Shown: piece after piece, positions 1 to 5,329 of the stretch
How the letters are laid out: each line of letters begins with the position of its first letter
How positions within the stretch are numbered: the first letter of the stretch is position 1
Assembly (NCBI GenBank): GCA_945861815.1
Contig: CAMAVV010000116.1
Span: 1 to 5,636 of the forward strand
DNA length: 5,636 nt
Source of the DNA: Thermoflexus hugenholtzii JAD2
GTDB lineage: Bacteria > Chloroflexota > Dehalococcoidia > SHYB01
Direction of reading: 5' to 3'
Translations under genes and position numbers: made by a program
The notes under the pieces: generated by a model
Database searches by the model: none
What the model saw: the letters and a program-made list of their open reading frames with translations, nothing else
Told to the model about the DNA's origin: nothing

Positions 1-142
1 ACCAGAGCATCACGACCGCCAGGGCGATGACAACAGGCAGGAAGAAGTCGCTCACTACCAGGCGCATCACGCTATCGAGGGCGGGCCAGTGGCCCACAAG
101 CCCGTTCAGCCATTCGAAGACGGCGCGGTCTGCGCTAACCAC
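1..142 (-). CDS. Probable PAP2-family membrane phosphatase, N-terminal fragment
   Basis: Reading leftward from a GTG at 142-140, 47 codons stay open to the window edge, so only the N-terminus is present. The GTG has a good ribosome binding site (GGGAGG at 153-148, five bases upstream) and overlaps the end of the preceding gene by eight bases, suggesting translational coupling. The peptide begins MVSADRAVFEWLNGLVGHWP, continues with ALDSVMR, and enters a hydrophobic helix (about residues 28-47). The pattern of a short amphipathic 'WLNGL..HWPALD..M' stretch followed by a helix is typical of the start of PAP2/BcrC-like phosphatases, which dephosphorylate undecaprenyl or other lipid pyrophosphates at the membrane. 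The catalytic KX6RP, PSGH and SRX5HX3D motifs would lie outside the window, so the family call is inference from the N-terminus only. Confidence 0.55.
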   Translation of the reverse strand, partial: MVSADRAVFEWLNGLVGHWPALDSVMRLVVSDFFLPVVIALAVVMLW

Positions 143-542
143 GATGGCCTCCCTTGGCGGCGCGCGCGCGGAAGATGCCAAGGAGCGTTGTGTGGCGAAG
201 GGCCTCGATGCCCTCCACGCCTTGCGGCGGCGCGCCCGCCGTGCGCTGTGTGAGCGAGGCGATGACGGCTGTCAGCAGGGCGGCGGCGGCAACGCCTGCG
301 AGGAAGAGGCCGAACTGCTCGGAGCCTTCCACGCCGCCGAGGTCGCCGGGGATGTTGGTATCGCCCGCCAGCACGAACCAGGCGAATGCGCTTACAAGCA
401 ACACAACGCCCAGGGCGTAGCCGGCGCGCTTTTGGGGGACGATGTAGAGGCCGCACAGGCCGCTGAAGGCGGCAGTCAACTGGAGCGCGCCAGCCGCTGC
501 GATGACGACCAGCAGGAAGTAGTCGACGCCCAGGCTAATCAT
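135..542 (-). CDS. Small membrane protein of unknown function (three helices)
   Basis: A 135-residue protein starting at ATG 542-540 and ending in TAG at 137-135. I do not recognise a named family. Three hydrophobic segments are visible at about residues 8-29, 40-59 and 77-97. The loop between the second and third is acidic and glycine-rich (DTNIPGDLGG, residues 61-70). A basic, non-hydrophobic tail (about 98-135) ends in arginine, lysine and glycine. The start has no clear Shine-Dalgarno. It begins only 30 bases after the ilvE stop with no promoter visible between, so it is probably expressed from the ilvE transcript. Its 3' end overlaps the PAP2-like gene by eight bases. Co-location with a membrane phosphatase could mean an envelope role, but nothing in the sequence proves that. 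Confidence 0.75.
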   Translation of the reverse strand: MISLGVDYFLLVVIAAAGALQLTAAFSGLCGLYIVPQKRAGYALGVVLLVSAFAWFVLAGDTNIPGDLGGVEGSEQFGLFLAGVAAAALLTAVIASLTQRTAGAPPQGVEGIEALRHTTLLGIFRARAAKGGHRG

Positions 543-572
543 GGCGCGAAGGCGCGATGGCGATACTGCCTG

Positions 573-1556
573 CTACCGGCGGTCGCTGGCGCGCACGGCG
601 GAGACGGCTGCGCCGTTGCTCTTCGCGCTGCTCTTGGACGGCTTATCGTACACCGGGTGGCACCACTGCATGTACTTCTTATTCTTGCCGCGGATCACGT
701 CGAAGTAGAGCGCCTGGAGCCGCTGCGTCACCTGGCCGATCTTGCCGTCAGCGATGGCGCGGTGGTCGATCTTCGAGACGGGTGTCAAGTGCGCCGCCGT
801 ACCGGTGAGGAAGACCTCGTCGGCCTGGTAAAGCTCGCTGCGGTCGAGCTGCCGCTCAACCGTTTCCATGCCAAGCTCTTGCTTGGCGAGGGTGATGACG
901 CTATCGCGGGTGATGCCGAGAAGGATATTGTCGCCGGGGGCCGGTGTGATGAGCGTGCCGTTCTTCACGATGAAGATGTTCTCGCCGCTGCCCTCGGAGA
1001 CGTGGCCGTCCTGGTTCAGCATGATGGCCTCTTCAAAGCCGCTCTCGACCGCTTCGGTCTTGGCGAGGACGCTGTTCACATAGGAGCCGTTGATCTTGGC
1101 GCGCGCGGGGATGCTGAGGTCGTCGATGCGACGCCAGCTGGAGGTGCCGCAGTGGATGCCTTTGTTCGGGTCGAGGTAGTTGCCCAAGGGGAAGGCGAAG
1201 ACCATCACGTCGTCTTCCAGCAGGTGGGCTTTCATGTTCGCCACCACCTCGGCGCTCTTATAGGCCACAGGGCGGATGTAGATGTCTTCCTTGTGGTTGC
1301 CTTTGCGCACCACCTCGGCGGCGATGTTCACCATCTCTTCGGCGGTGAAGCGTATCTTGATGCGAAGCACCTTGGCGCTGTTGATGAGGCGCTCCATGTG
1401 ATCCTGGGCGCGGAAGATGTAGACCTGGCCCTCATCCTCGTTCCAGTTGCCGCGGACGCCTTCGAAGCAGGCCGTGCCGTAGTGGAAGGCGTGGGTCAAG
1501 ATGGACATCTTGGCCTCGGCGATGGGCAGGTACTTGTTCTTGAAGAAAGCGTACAT
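573..1556 (-). CDS. ilvE: Branched-chain amino acid aminotransferase (IlvE)
   Basis: A cytoplasmic PLP enzyme of fold type IV that interconverts leucine, isoleucine and valine with their 2-oxo acids, using glutamate/2-oxoglutarate; it is the last step of branched-chain amino acid synthesis. The 327 residues show the family hallmarks in order: HYGTACFEGVRG (25-36), RPVAYKS (95-101), the PLP-binding lysine K154 in ARAKINGSY, the SEGSGENIF loop with E188 (187-195), GITRDS (214-219) and the phosphate-binding TGTAAHLTPV (251-260). The start ATG has AGGTG at 1566-1562, five bases upstream, and a TATAAT farther up. Length is slightly above the usual 300-310 because of a polar Ser/Lys/Ala-rich tail after about residue 300. 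It heads a probable operon with the membrane protein and PAP2-like gene. D-amino acid aminotransferase and aminodeoxychorismate lyase share the fold, but these motifs and the length favour IlvE. Confidence 0.95.
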   Translation of the reverse strand: MYAFFKNKYLPIAEAKMSILTHAFHYGTACFEGVRGNWNEDEGQVYIFRAQDHMERLINSAKVLRIKIRFTAEEMVNIAAEVVRKGNHKEDIYIRPVAYKSAEVVANMKAHLLEDDVMVFAFPLGNYLDPNKGIHCGTSSWRRIDDLSIPARAKINGSYVNSVLAKTEAVESGFEEAIMLNQDGHVSEGSGENIFIVKNGTLITPAPGDNILLGITRDSVITLAKQELGMETVERQLDRSELYQADEVFLTGTAAHLTPVSKIDHRAIADGKIGQVTQRLQALYFDVIRGKNKKYMQWCHPVYDKPSKSSAKSNGAAVSAVRASDRR

Positions 1557-1585
1557 GGCTGCACCTGAGACGTAGGATTGGGCAA

Positions 1586-1615
1586 ATTATACCCTACGGG
1601 AGCGGGCGCATGCCA
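1586..1615 (-). promoter_or_regulatory. Probable ilvE promoter with CCC-N3-GGG element
   Basis: On the minus strand a perfect TATAAT lies at 1591-1586, leaving 29 bases to the ilvE ATG and predicting a leader of only about 20 bases. The hexamer is directly preceded by CCCGTAGGG (1600-1592), a short inverted repeat. The best -35 candidate, TGGCAT at 1615-1610 with an 18-base spacer, is a poor match. The short leader leaves no room for a T-box or an attenuator. The 16 bases at 1601-1586 closely resemble those upstream of xdhC. Confidence 0.6.
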
Positions 1616-1708
1616 CGCCGCTTGTGAGGCTTCTGCGTGCGAGACGAGGCGGGCGAATCAGCGCATGGATAGCAGCGATAAGGGATGCTGAGGGGCTGAT
1701 CGTTTCTC

Positions 1709-2521
1709 TTACTGCCCCTTGTACTGGGGCTTGCGCTTCTCCCGGAACGCCGCCACGGCCTCCCGGCTGTCCTCTGTGTTTACTGACAGTGCCTCGACGG
1801 CGAGACTGAAATCCAGCACCAGGTTGATGTTCTGCCAGATGGTGCGATTGATGGCGAGCTTGGTCCACCGCACGGCGGGGCCGGGACCGTTCGCCATCTT
1901 TCTCGCGTAGGTCATCGCCGACTCCATCAGCTTGTCCGGCGCGACGACGTGGTTCACCAGGCCGATGCGCTCGGCCTCCTTCGCCTCCACATATTCGCCT
2001 GCCATCAGGTACTCCTTGGCGCGCGACGGGCCTACCAAAAGCGGCCAGATGACACAGCCGCCATCGCCTGCCACTAGGCCCATGTTCACATGGGTATCGC
2101 CGATGCGCGCCGTCTCGGACATGTATATGACGTCGCACATGAGGGCGATGGATGCGCCAAGGCCGGCTGCCGGGCCGTTGATCGCGCCGATGATGGGCAC
2201 TTCACAGTTCGCGAAGTTCTGGATGAGCCACTTGGGGCCGCGCAGGATGAATCCAGGGCCCTTCTCGCTGGGGTCTTGGCTCATGTCCTTCATGTCGCCG
2301 CCTGCGCAGAAGGCAGGGCCTGCGCCGGTGAGGACGATGGCCCGCAGCTCGCGGTCCAAGTTCGCCACGTGGAGGAAGTCCTCCAGGGCGGCGTGGAGCG
2401 ATGCGTTGATGGCGTTGCGTTTGTCCGGGCGGTTCAGCGTGGCGACTATGATGCCGGGCTCTTTCTTCTGCACATCGAGCCCCATAGGGCCATATTTGCT
2501 GTAGTCGATCGTTGCGGCCAT
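1709..2521 (-). CDS. Enoyl-CoA hydratase/isomerase (crotonase) family protein
   Basis: A 270-residue crotonase-fold enzyme acting on an acyl-CoA thioester; the exact reaction is not settled by sequence. I chose ATG 2521-2519 because a perfect AGGAGG (2535-2530) lies eight bases upstream and the protein then starts in the usual way (MAATIDYSKYGPMG). An in-frame ATG at 2596 would add 25 unconvincing residues and place the -10 box inside the gene. Family signatures: NRPDKRNAIN (30-39), oxyanion-hole segment FCAGGDMKD (71-79), INGPAAGLGASIALMCD (114-130), GDTHVNMGLVAGDGG (141-155), and the C-terminal AFREKRKPQYKG typical of hydratases. The two glutamates of rat mitochondrial enoyl-CoA hydratase (E144, E164) align with S124 and H144, so a plain hydratase assignment is doubtful; an acidic D142 and D153 are nearby. 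It appears to be transcribed alone from its own promoter. Confidence 0.9.
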   Translation of the reverse strand: MAATIDYSKYGPMGLDVQKKEPGIIVATLNRPDKRNAINASLHAALEDFLHVANLDRELRAIVLTGAGPAFCAGGDMKDMSQDPSEKGPGFILRGPKWLIQNFANCEVPIIGAINGPAAGLGASIALMCDVIYMSETARIGDTHVNMGLVAGDGGCVIWPLLVGPSRAKEYLMAGEYVEAKEAERIGLVNHVVAPDKLMESAMTYARKMANGPGPAVRWTKLAINRTIWQNINLVLDFSLAVEALSVNTEDSREAVAAFREKRKPQYKGQ

Positions 2522-2529
2522 GGCGTTTG

Positions 2530-2557
2530 CCTCCTGATTCGATTCGCGCGGATTATA
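2530..2557 (-). promoter_or_regulatory. Crotonase -10 box and strong Shine-Dalgarno
   Basis: On the minus strand TATAAT occupies 2557-2552, 30 bases before the ATG at 2521. The perfect AGGAGG Shine-Dalgarno at 2535-2530 fixes that start. No convincing -35 hexamer is seen 16-18 bases upstream of the -10. The upstream sequence lacks the CCC-N3-GGG repeat found at ilvE and xdhC. Confidence 0.55.
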
Positions 2558-2629
2558 CAGGGCGGCTGGTGGTGCGTGCGAGGATGAAACACGCATCGAA
2601 TGGTCCCTACAGAATGCGTATCCCCGGAA

Positions 2630-2650
2630 GGGAGGGTCTCAGACGCTCCC
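2630..2650 (-). terminator. Imperfect hairpin downstream of the small membrane gene
   Basis: Read on the minus strand, GGGAG-C-GTC-TGA-GAC-C-CTCCC forms a stem of five plus three base pairs interrupted by a C/C mismatch, with a TGA loop. It lies 19 bases after the stop codon of the small membrane gene and before the crotonase promoter, where a terminator would be expected. No T-run follows it (TTCCGGGG), so intrinsic termination is uncertain and it may simply stabilise the mRNA end. Confidence 0.3.
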
Positions 2651-2668
2651 GCAAGAAAACCGTCTCGC

Positions 2669-2935
2669 CTATATCTGCAGTTTGCGGCGGAGCCAGCGCC
2701 ATGCGAACCAGCCGACGGTGCCGAGGTAGATAACGAAGGAGAGCATGAGGGAGAAGCCGCCCAGGAGCGGCGAGTCGACCTGGAGGACATCTTTGAAGAA
2801 GAGGCGGATGACGAATGCGCCGCTGATGACGACGGCGATGGTGAAGGCCGAGATGGTCAGCGAAAGGCCGATCCAGCCAAGGGAGAGCAGGTTTGCTTTA
2901 AGGATTCGCAGGAATTGCTTGAAGAACATAGGCAT
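2669..2935 (-). CDS. Small two-helix membrane protein, function unknown
   Basis: An 88-residue protein if it starts at ATG 2935-2933, or 86 residues from the second ATG at 2929-2927. The second start is better placed: GAAAGG sits seven bases upstream of it, whereas it almost touches the first ATG. The N-terminus is basic (MFFKQFLRILK), followed by a long hydrophobic stretch (about residues 17-46), a short loop with DVLQVDSP, a second hydrophobic segment (about 57-78) and a basic WRWLRRKLQI tail. This suggests a hairpin inner-membrane protein with both ends in the cytoplasm. I recognise no family. A promoter just upstream, at the end of the mocA-like gene, suggests that it can be expressed independently. 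Confidence 0.7.
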   Translation of the reverse strand: MPMFFKQFLRILKANLLSLGWIGLSLTISAFTIAVVISGAFVIRLFFKDVLQVDSPLLGGFSLMLSFVIYLGTVGWFAWRWLRRKLQI

Positions 2936-2956
2936 GCCTTTCGAAAAGTGCCGCCT

Positions 2957-2965
2957 ATTGTACCA
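2957..2965 (-). promoter_or_regulatory. Extended -10 promoter of the small membrane gene
   Basis: The minus strand reads TGGTACAAT at 2965-2957: a TGN extension joined to TACAAT, which fits the extended -10 class that needs little or no -35. It lies 27 bases before the ATG at 2929 (21 before the ATG at 2935) and five bases past the stop codon of the upstream gene. No -35 match is evident. Confidence 0.45.
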
Positions 2966-2969
2966 GTCG

Positions 2970-3599
2970 CTACGCCTTCTGGCCGAACTGCTTCAGCGCT
3001 TGCTGATAGTCCTCCGGCGTGTTCAGGTTCGTGAGGACCACGGGCGAATCGAAGTCAACGGTGCGAAGGGAGTCGCGATGGCGTTCGATAACCTCGCGCA
3101 CCCCTTGCTTCTCTTCCGAGATTTGGGAGAGCTCCTGGACAAGCGAGGCGTCGAACATCGGTGGGTGGCCGTGCTTGCCCTGGCAGGCTGGGATGGAGAT
3201 GAGGTTCTTCCCCTGGACGTGGGTGTCGAAGAGGCGTTGCAGAACGGCAGCGGGACGCGGCTGGTCCACGGCAAGGATAACAACGGCAGTGGCCTCTTCC
3301 GCGACGTTCTCCAGCCCTATCTTGATGGACGTCGTCTTCCCATAGCGAAAGTTGGGATTCAGGGCGAGCTTGGCGCGTCCGCCAGGGCTGATCTGCTTGA
3401 GCATCGCCGCGAACTCCCCCGCCTTATAGCCAAGGACAACGACGATTTCCTGGGCGGTGGTGGCAAGCAGCTGCTCCAGGTGGTAGCGCAGCAGCGGTAC
3501 GCCCTGCCAGAGGAGCGACTGCTTGGGCTGGGCCATGCGCAACGATTCGCCGGCGGCCAGGAGGATGACGGAGATACGTTCCGCGGGAGCAGTGGTCAC
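2970..3599 (-). CDS. mocA: MocA/MobA-like NTP transferase (molybdenum cofactor cytidylyltransferase family)
   Basis: A 209-residue cytoplasmic nucleotidyltransferase, probably transferring CMP from CTP to molybdopterin-Mo to form the MCD cofactor used by CO dehydrogenase-type hydroxylases. Visible signatures: nucleotide-binding LAAGESLRMAQPK (14-26), NPNFRYGKTTSIKIGLE (81-97, the family's Asn and G..(S/T)S..G pattern), metal-binding VDQPRP (111-116), GKHGHPPMF (141-149, the conserved GHP) and NLNTPEDY near the C-terminus (191-198). The start is a GTG at 3599-3597 overlapping the TGA of the xdhC-like gene as GTGA, implying translational coupling. That neighbour strongly supports a molybdenum role over sugar-nucleotide synthesis. 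CTP versus GTP preference cannot be read with certainty, but overall similarity is to MocA rather than MobA. Confidence 0.85.
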   Translation of the reverse strand: MTTAPAERISVILLAAGESLRMAQPKQSLLWQGVPLLRYHLEQLLATTAQEIVVVLGYKAGEFAAMLKQISPGGRAKLALNPNFRYGKTTSIKIGLENVAEEATAVVILAVDQPRPAAVLQRLFDTHVQGKNLISIPACQGKHGHPPMFDASLVQELSQISEEKQGVREVIERHRDSLRTVDFDSPVVLTNLNTPEDYQQALKQFGQKA

Positions 3600-4741
3600 G
3601 AGCGCGCGATGACCTTCGCTTTCGAGACTTTCGCCGCCAGCGCCTTCGCCTGCTCCAAGACCTTGGTGTCCATCGTCATCGCCCGTGCGTCGCGCTGGTG
3701 CTTCACCGAGAGGATCTCCGCCATGATGCTGACGGCGATCTCCTCAGGAGACCTGCCGCCAAGGTCAAGGCCCACAGGCGCGCGTATCTCCTTGATGCGC
3801 TCTTCGGGGATGCCGGTGCGTACCAGGTCGCGGAAGATAAGGATAGCCTTGCGCTTGCTGCCAAGGAGGCCGACGTAGCCTGCGCGGGACTTTGCCGCCT
3901 CGATGAGGGCAAGGTCGTCCAGCTTGTGGCCGCGCGTGGCGATGATCACATAGCAGTTGGGGGTCATATTCAGTTCGCGCAGGCCCTTATCGAAGTCGTC
4001 CACCACGATCTTGTCGGCCTCCGGGAAGCGTTCCTTGTTGGCATACTGCGGACGGTCGTCCACGATGACGACGTGGAAGCCAAGGAAGCGCGCCACGGTG
4101 TAGACGGCTTTGCCGACGTGTCCCCCGCCTGCGATCACGACCGTCGGCGGCGTGGTGAAGGCCTCCACATATGCCCGCGCGCCGTCCTCCGTCTCGATCC
4201 ACTGCTCGCGCCCCTTGGGCATGAGCGCGATCGCCGTTTCGACGGCCTTCGCATCGAGGGCAGCGCTGCCCAGGGAGCCGACGGTCGAGCCGTCGGCGCG
4301 GATAAAGAGCTTCGCGCCCATCGGTGTCTTCGATGTGCCCGTCTCGACGATGGTGGCCAGTGCGCGGTCGCCTTTGCCGTCATAGGCGTCAAGGATTTCT
4401 TTCATGAGGGGGCGCAGTGACGGCTGGTCGAAGACGGGATCAACCATGATGTCCATGTTGCCGCCGCAGACGAGGCCGTCGCGGGAGGCGATGTCTTCAT
4501 TCAGGAGGAAGCGTTTGACCTGCGCGCCCTTGCGCTCTTCCAGGACAACCTTCGCCTCGGCCCAGACCTCGGCCTCCACGCAGCCGCCGCCCAAGGTGCC
4601 GACGGCGGTGCCGTCCTTGCGCACAAGGAGCTTTGCCCCTGGCTTTTGCGGCGTCGAGCCTTTGGTGCGCACGACGGTTGCCAGGATAAATGGCTCGCCC
4701 TTGGCGAGGAGCTTATGCGCTTCAGCGAAGATGGGTTGCAT
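3596..4741 (-). CDS. xdhC: XdhC/CoxI family molybdenum hydroxylase maturation protein
   Basis: A 381-residue accessory factor. Family members bind molybdenum cofactor, assist its sulfuration and deliver it to xanthine dehydrogenase- or CO dehydrogenase-type enzymes. The N-terminal XdhC/CoxI domain shows ATVVRTKGSTPQKPGAK (21-37), TLGGGCVEAE (49-58) and LVCGGNMDI (90-98), including the conserved cysteines C54 and C92. A second, degenerate copy follows (LATIVETGTSKTPMGAK, 128-144, with GSLGSAALDA in place of GGGC), as is usual for full-length members. The C-terminal Rossmann domain has AGGGHVGKAV (204-213), VDDR (227-230), ATRGH (268-272), GLLGSKRK (291-298) and PVGLDLGGRSPEEIAVSI (322-339). 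A Lys/Ala-rich tail follows from about 347. The ATG at 4741 lacks a Shine-Dalgarno. The gene overlaps the MocA-like gene by four bases. No hydroxylase gene is seen in the window. Confidence 0.93.
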   Translation of the reverse strand: MQPIFAEAHKLLAKGEPFILATVVRTKGSTPQKPGAKLLVRKDGTAVGTLGGGCVEAEVWAEAKVVLEERKGAQVKRFLLNEDIASRDGLVCGGNMDIMVDPVFDQPSLRPLMKEILDAYDGKGDRALATIVETGTSKTPMGAKLFIRADGSTVGSLGSAALDAKAVETAIALMPKGREQWIETEDGARAYVEAFTTPPTVVIAGGGHVGKAVYTVARFLGFHVVIVDDRPQYANKERFPEADKIVVDDFDKGLRELNMTPNCYVIIATRGHKLDDLALIEAAKSRAGYVGLLGSKRKAILIFRDLVRTGIPEERIKEIRAPVGLDLGGRSPEEIAVSIMAEILSVKHQRDARAMTMDTKVLEQAKALAAKVSKAKVIARS

Positions 4742-4773
4742 GGGTTGATGATAGCAAATCTAGGGTCAAATCC

Positions 4774-4792
4774 AGTATACCCCAGGGGAATA
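4774..4792 (-). promoter_or_regulatory. Probable xdhC promoter with operator-like inverted repeat
   Basis: The minus strand has TATACT at 4779-4774, 32 bases before the xdhC ATG. It is overlapped by an inverted repeat, TATTCCCC-T-GGGGTATA (4792-4776), whose eight-base arms pair with one mismatch. A repressor or activator bound there would cover the -10. No -35 match is seen. A second hexamer, TATCAT at 4753-4748, would place transcription start at the ATG itself (a leaderless mRNA), which is worth noting because the gene has no Shine-Dalgarno. Confidence 0.5.
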
Positions 4793-4813
4793 TAAGGCGG
4801 GATTTTGTGTAGA

Positions 4814-4831
4814 GACGCACCATGCTGCGTC
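4814..4831 (-). terminator. Short perfect hairpin after the HAD/membrane-protein operon
   Basis: The minus strand reads GACGCA-GCATGG-TGCGTC, a perfect six-base stem with a six-base loop, nine bases past the stop codon of the membrane gene ending at 4841. The bases after it (TCTACACAAAAT) contain no real T-run. It separates that gene from the xdhC promoter, so a weak or factor-assisted terminator is plausible. Confidence 0.4.
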
Positions 4832-4840
4832 CATGCGTAA

Positions 4841-5329
4841 TCACCGATGCAACCTGTGCGACTCTGAGAACGCCTTTCGATTCATCCTTCGCTCATACAT
4901 CTTGTCATTAATCGCTTGGCCAAGCACGCCACCAAAGAAACCTGCGAACAATCCGGTACTCACCGCAACGATAGCGGTTAGAAAACAGAACAGAAGGGCC
5001 ATTAGTACCTTCTGTGCGACGATGTAGTCAAGTCCTTCGTCGGCTTCTGAATATGAAAGTGTTGCGATTATCAGTGCGACCTTTGCGACCCAACCAGCGG
5101 CTCCGCTGGTCAACCCCACAAGCGCGCCAGTTTTCGGCCCTTCGTCTGAGCCGTGGTGTAATGCTGCCACCATAGCTCCGGCCACAAAAGGTGGCAGGAA
5201 AAGGCCAAGAAGTACAAGTCCCCAGTTCCTGTCGGTATGAGAGTCTCCAATCGCTACATGCGCGATGAAAAAACTTGCGCCAGCGCCAACCCCAAAGGCC
5301 AGGACGCTTATGAGCCACAACTTCTTCAA
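4841..5329 (-). CDS. Four-helix membrane protein of unknown function, low G+C
   Basis: I place the start at TTG 5329-5327, which overlaps the HAD stop codon as TTGA and has GGAGG seven bases upstream; this gives 162 residues beginning (M)KKLWLISV. A GTG two codons earlier sits too close to the same GGAGG. An ATG at 5416 would add 29 charged residues lying entirely in the HAD reading region. Four hydrophobic segments are visible at about residues 4-24, 36-58, 66-92 and 105-138, the last long and Gly-rich (GLFAGFFGGVLGQ). A polar tail rich in Arg, Lys and His ends the protein. I recognise no family. G+C is about 49% over the 240 bases I counted (4861-5100), well below the neighbours, which may indicate acquisition by transfer. 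Confidence 0.7.
   Translation of the reverse strand: MKKLWLISVLAFGVGAGASFFIAHVAIGDSHTDRNWGLVLLGLFLPPFVAGAMVAALHHGSDEGPKTGALVGLTSGAAGWVAKVALIIATLSYSEADEGLDYIVAQKVLMALLFCFLTAIVAVSTGLFAGFFGGVLGQAINDKMYERRMNRKAFSESHRLHR

Noticed and set aside
128..155. Internal duplication in XdhC as a novel fusion (residue positions 128-155 of the protein, encoded near 4360-4277)
   Set aside because: A second degenerate copy of the N-terminal module is the normal layout of full-length XdhC/CoxI proteins.
27..1568. A 513-codon open frame on the plus strand opposite ilvE and the membrane gene
   Set aside because: It is exactly antisense to a well-supported ilvE, has a low-complexity Ala/Asp/Val/His/Gly-rich composition with no recognisable motif, and ends at the ilvE start. 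This is the usual mirror frame of a G+C-rich gene.
1657..1700. ATCAGC / GCTGAT inverted repeat downstream of the crotonase as a terminator
   Set aside because: The six-base arms are separated by 32 bases with no T-run; this is easily chance.
1587..2138. A 183-codon minus-strand frame overlapping the crotonase in another phase
   Set aside because: It is an Arg/Gly/Pro-rich out-of-frame reading of the crotonase extending into the ilvE promoter, with no domain.
1932..2587. Two overlapping plus-strand frames opposite the crotonase
   Set aside because: Both are shadows of the crotonase, whose motifs, Shine-Dalgarno and promoter are on the minus strand.
2522..2596. N-terminal extension of the crotonase to an upstream ATG at 2596
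   Set aside because: The extra 25 residues are polar and unlike the family, and the extension would contain the TATAAT and the AGGAGG that serve the ATG at 2521.
2745..3878. A 377-codon plus-strand frame opposite the mocA-like gene
   Set aside because: It is antisense to a gene with clear nucleotidyltransferase motifs and runs across two real genes and an intergenic region; no domain is visible.
3698..4420. A 240-codon plus-strand frame opposite xdhC
   Set aside because: It is the mirror frame of xdhC, rich in Asp/His/Val/Ala, with no motif.
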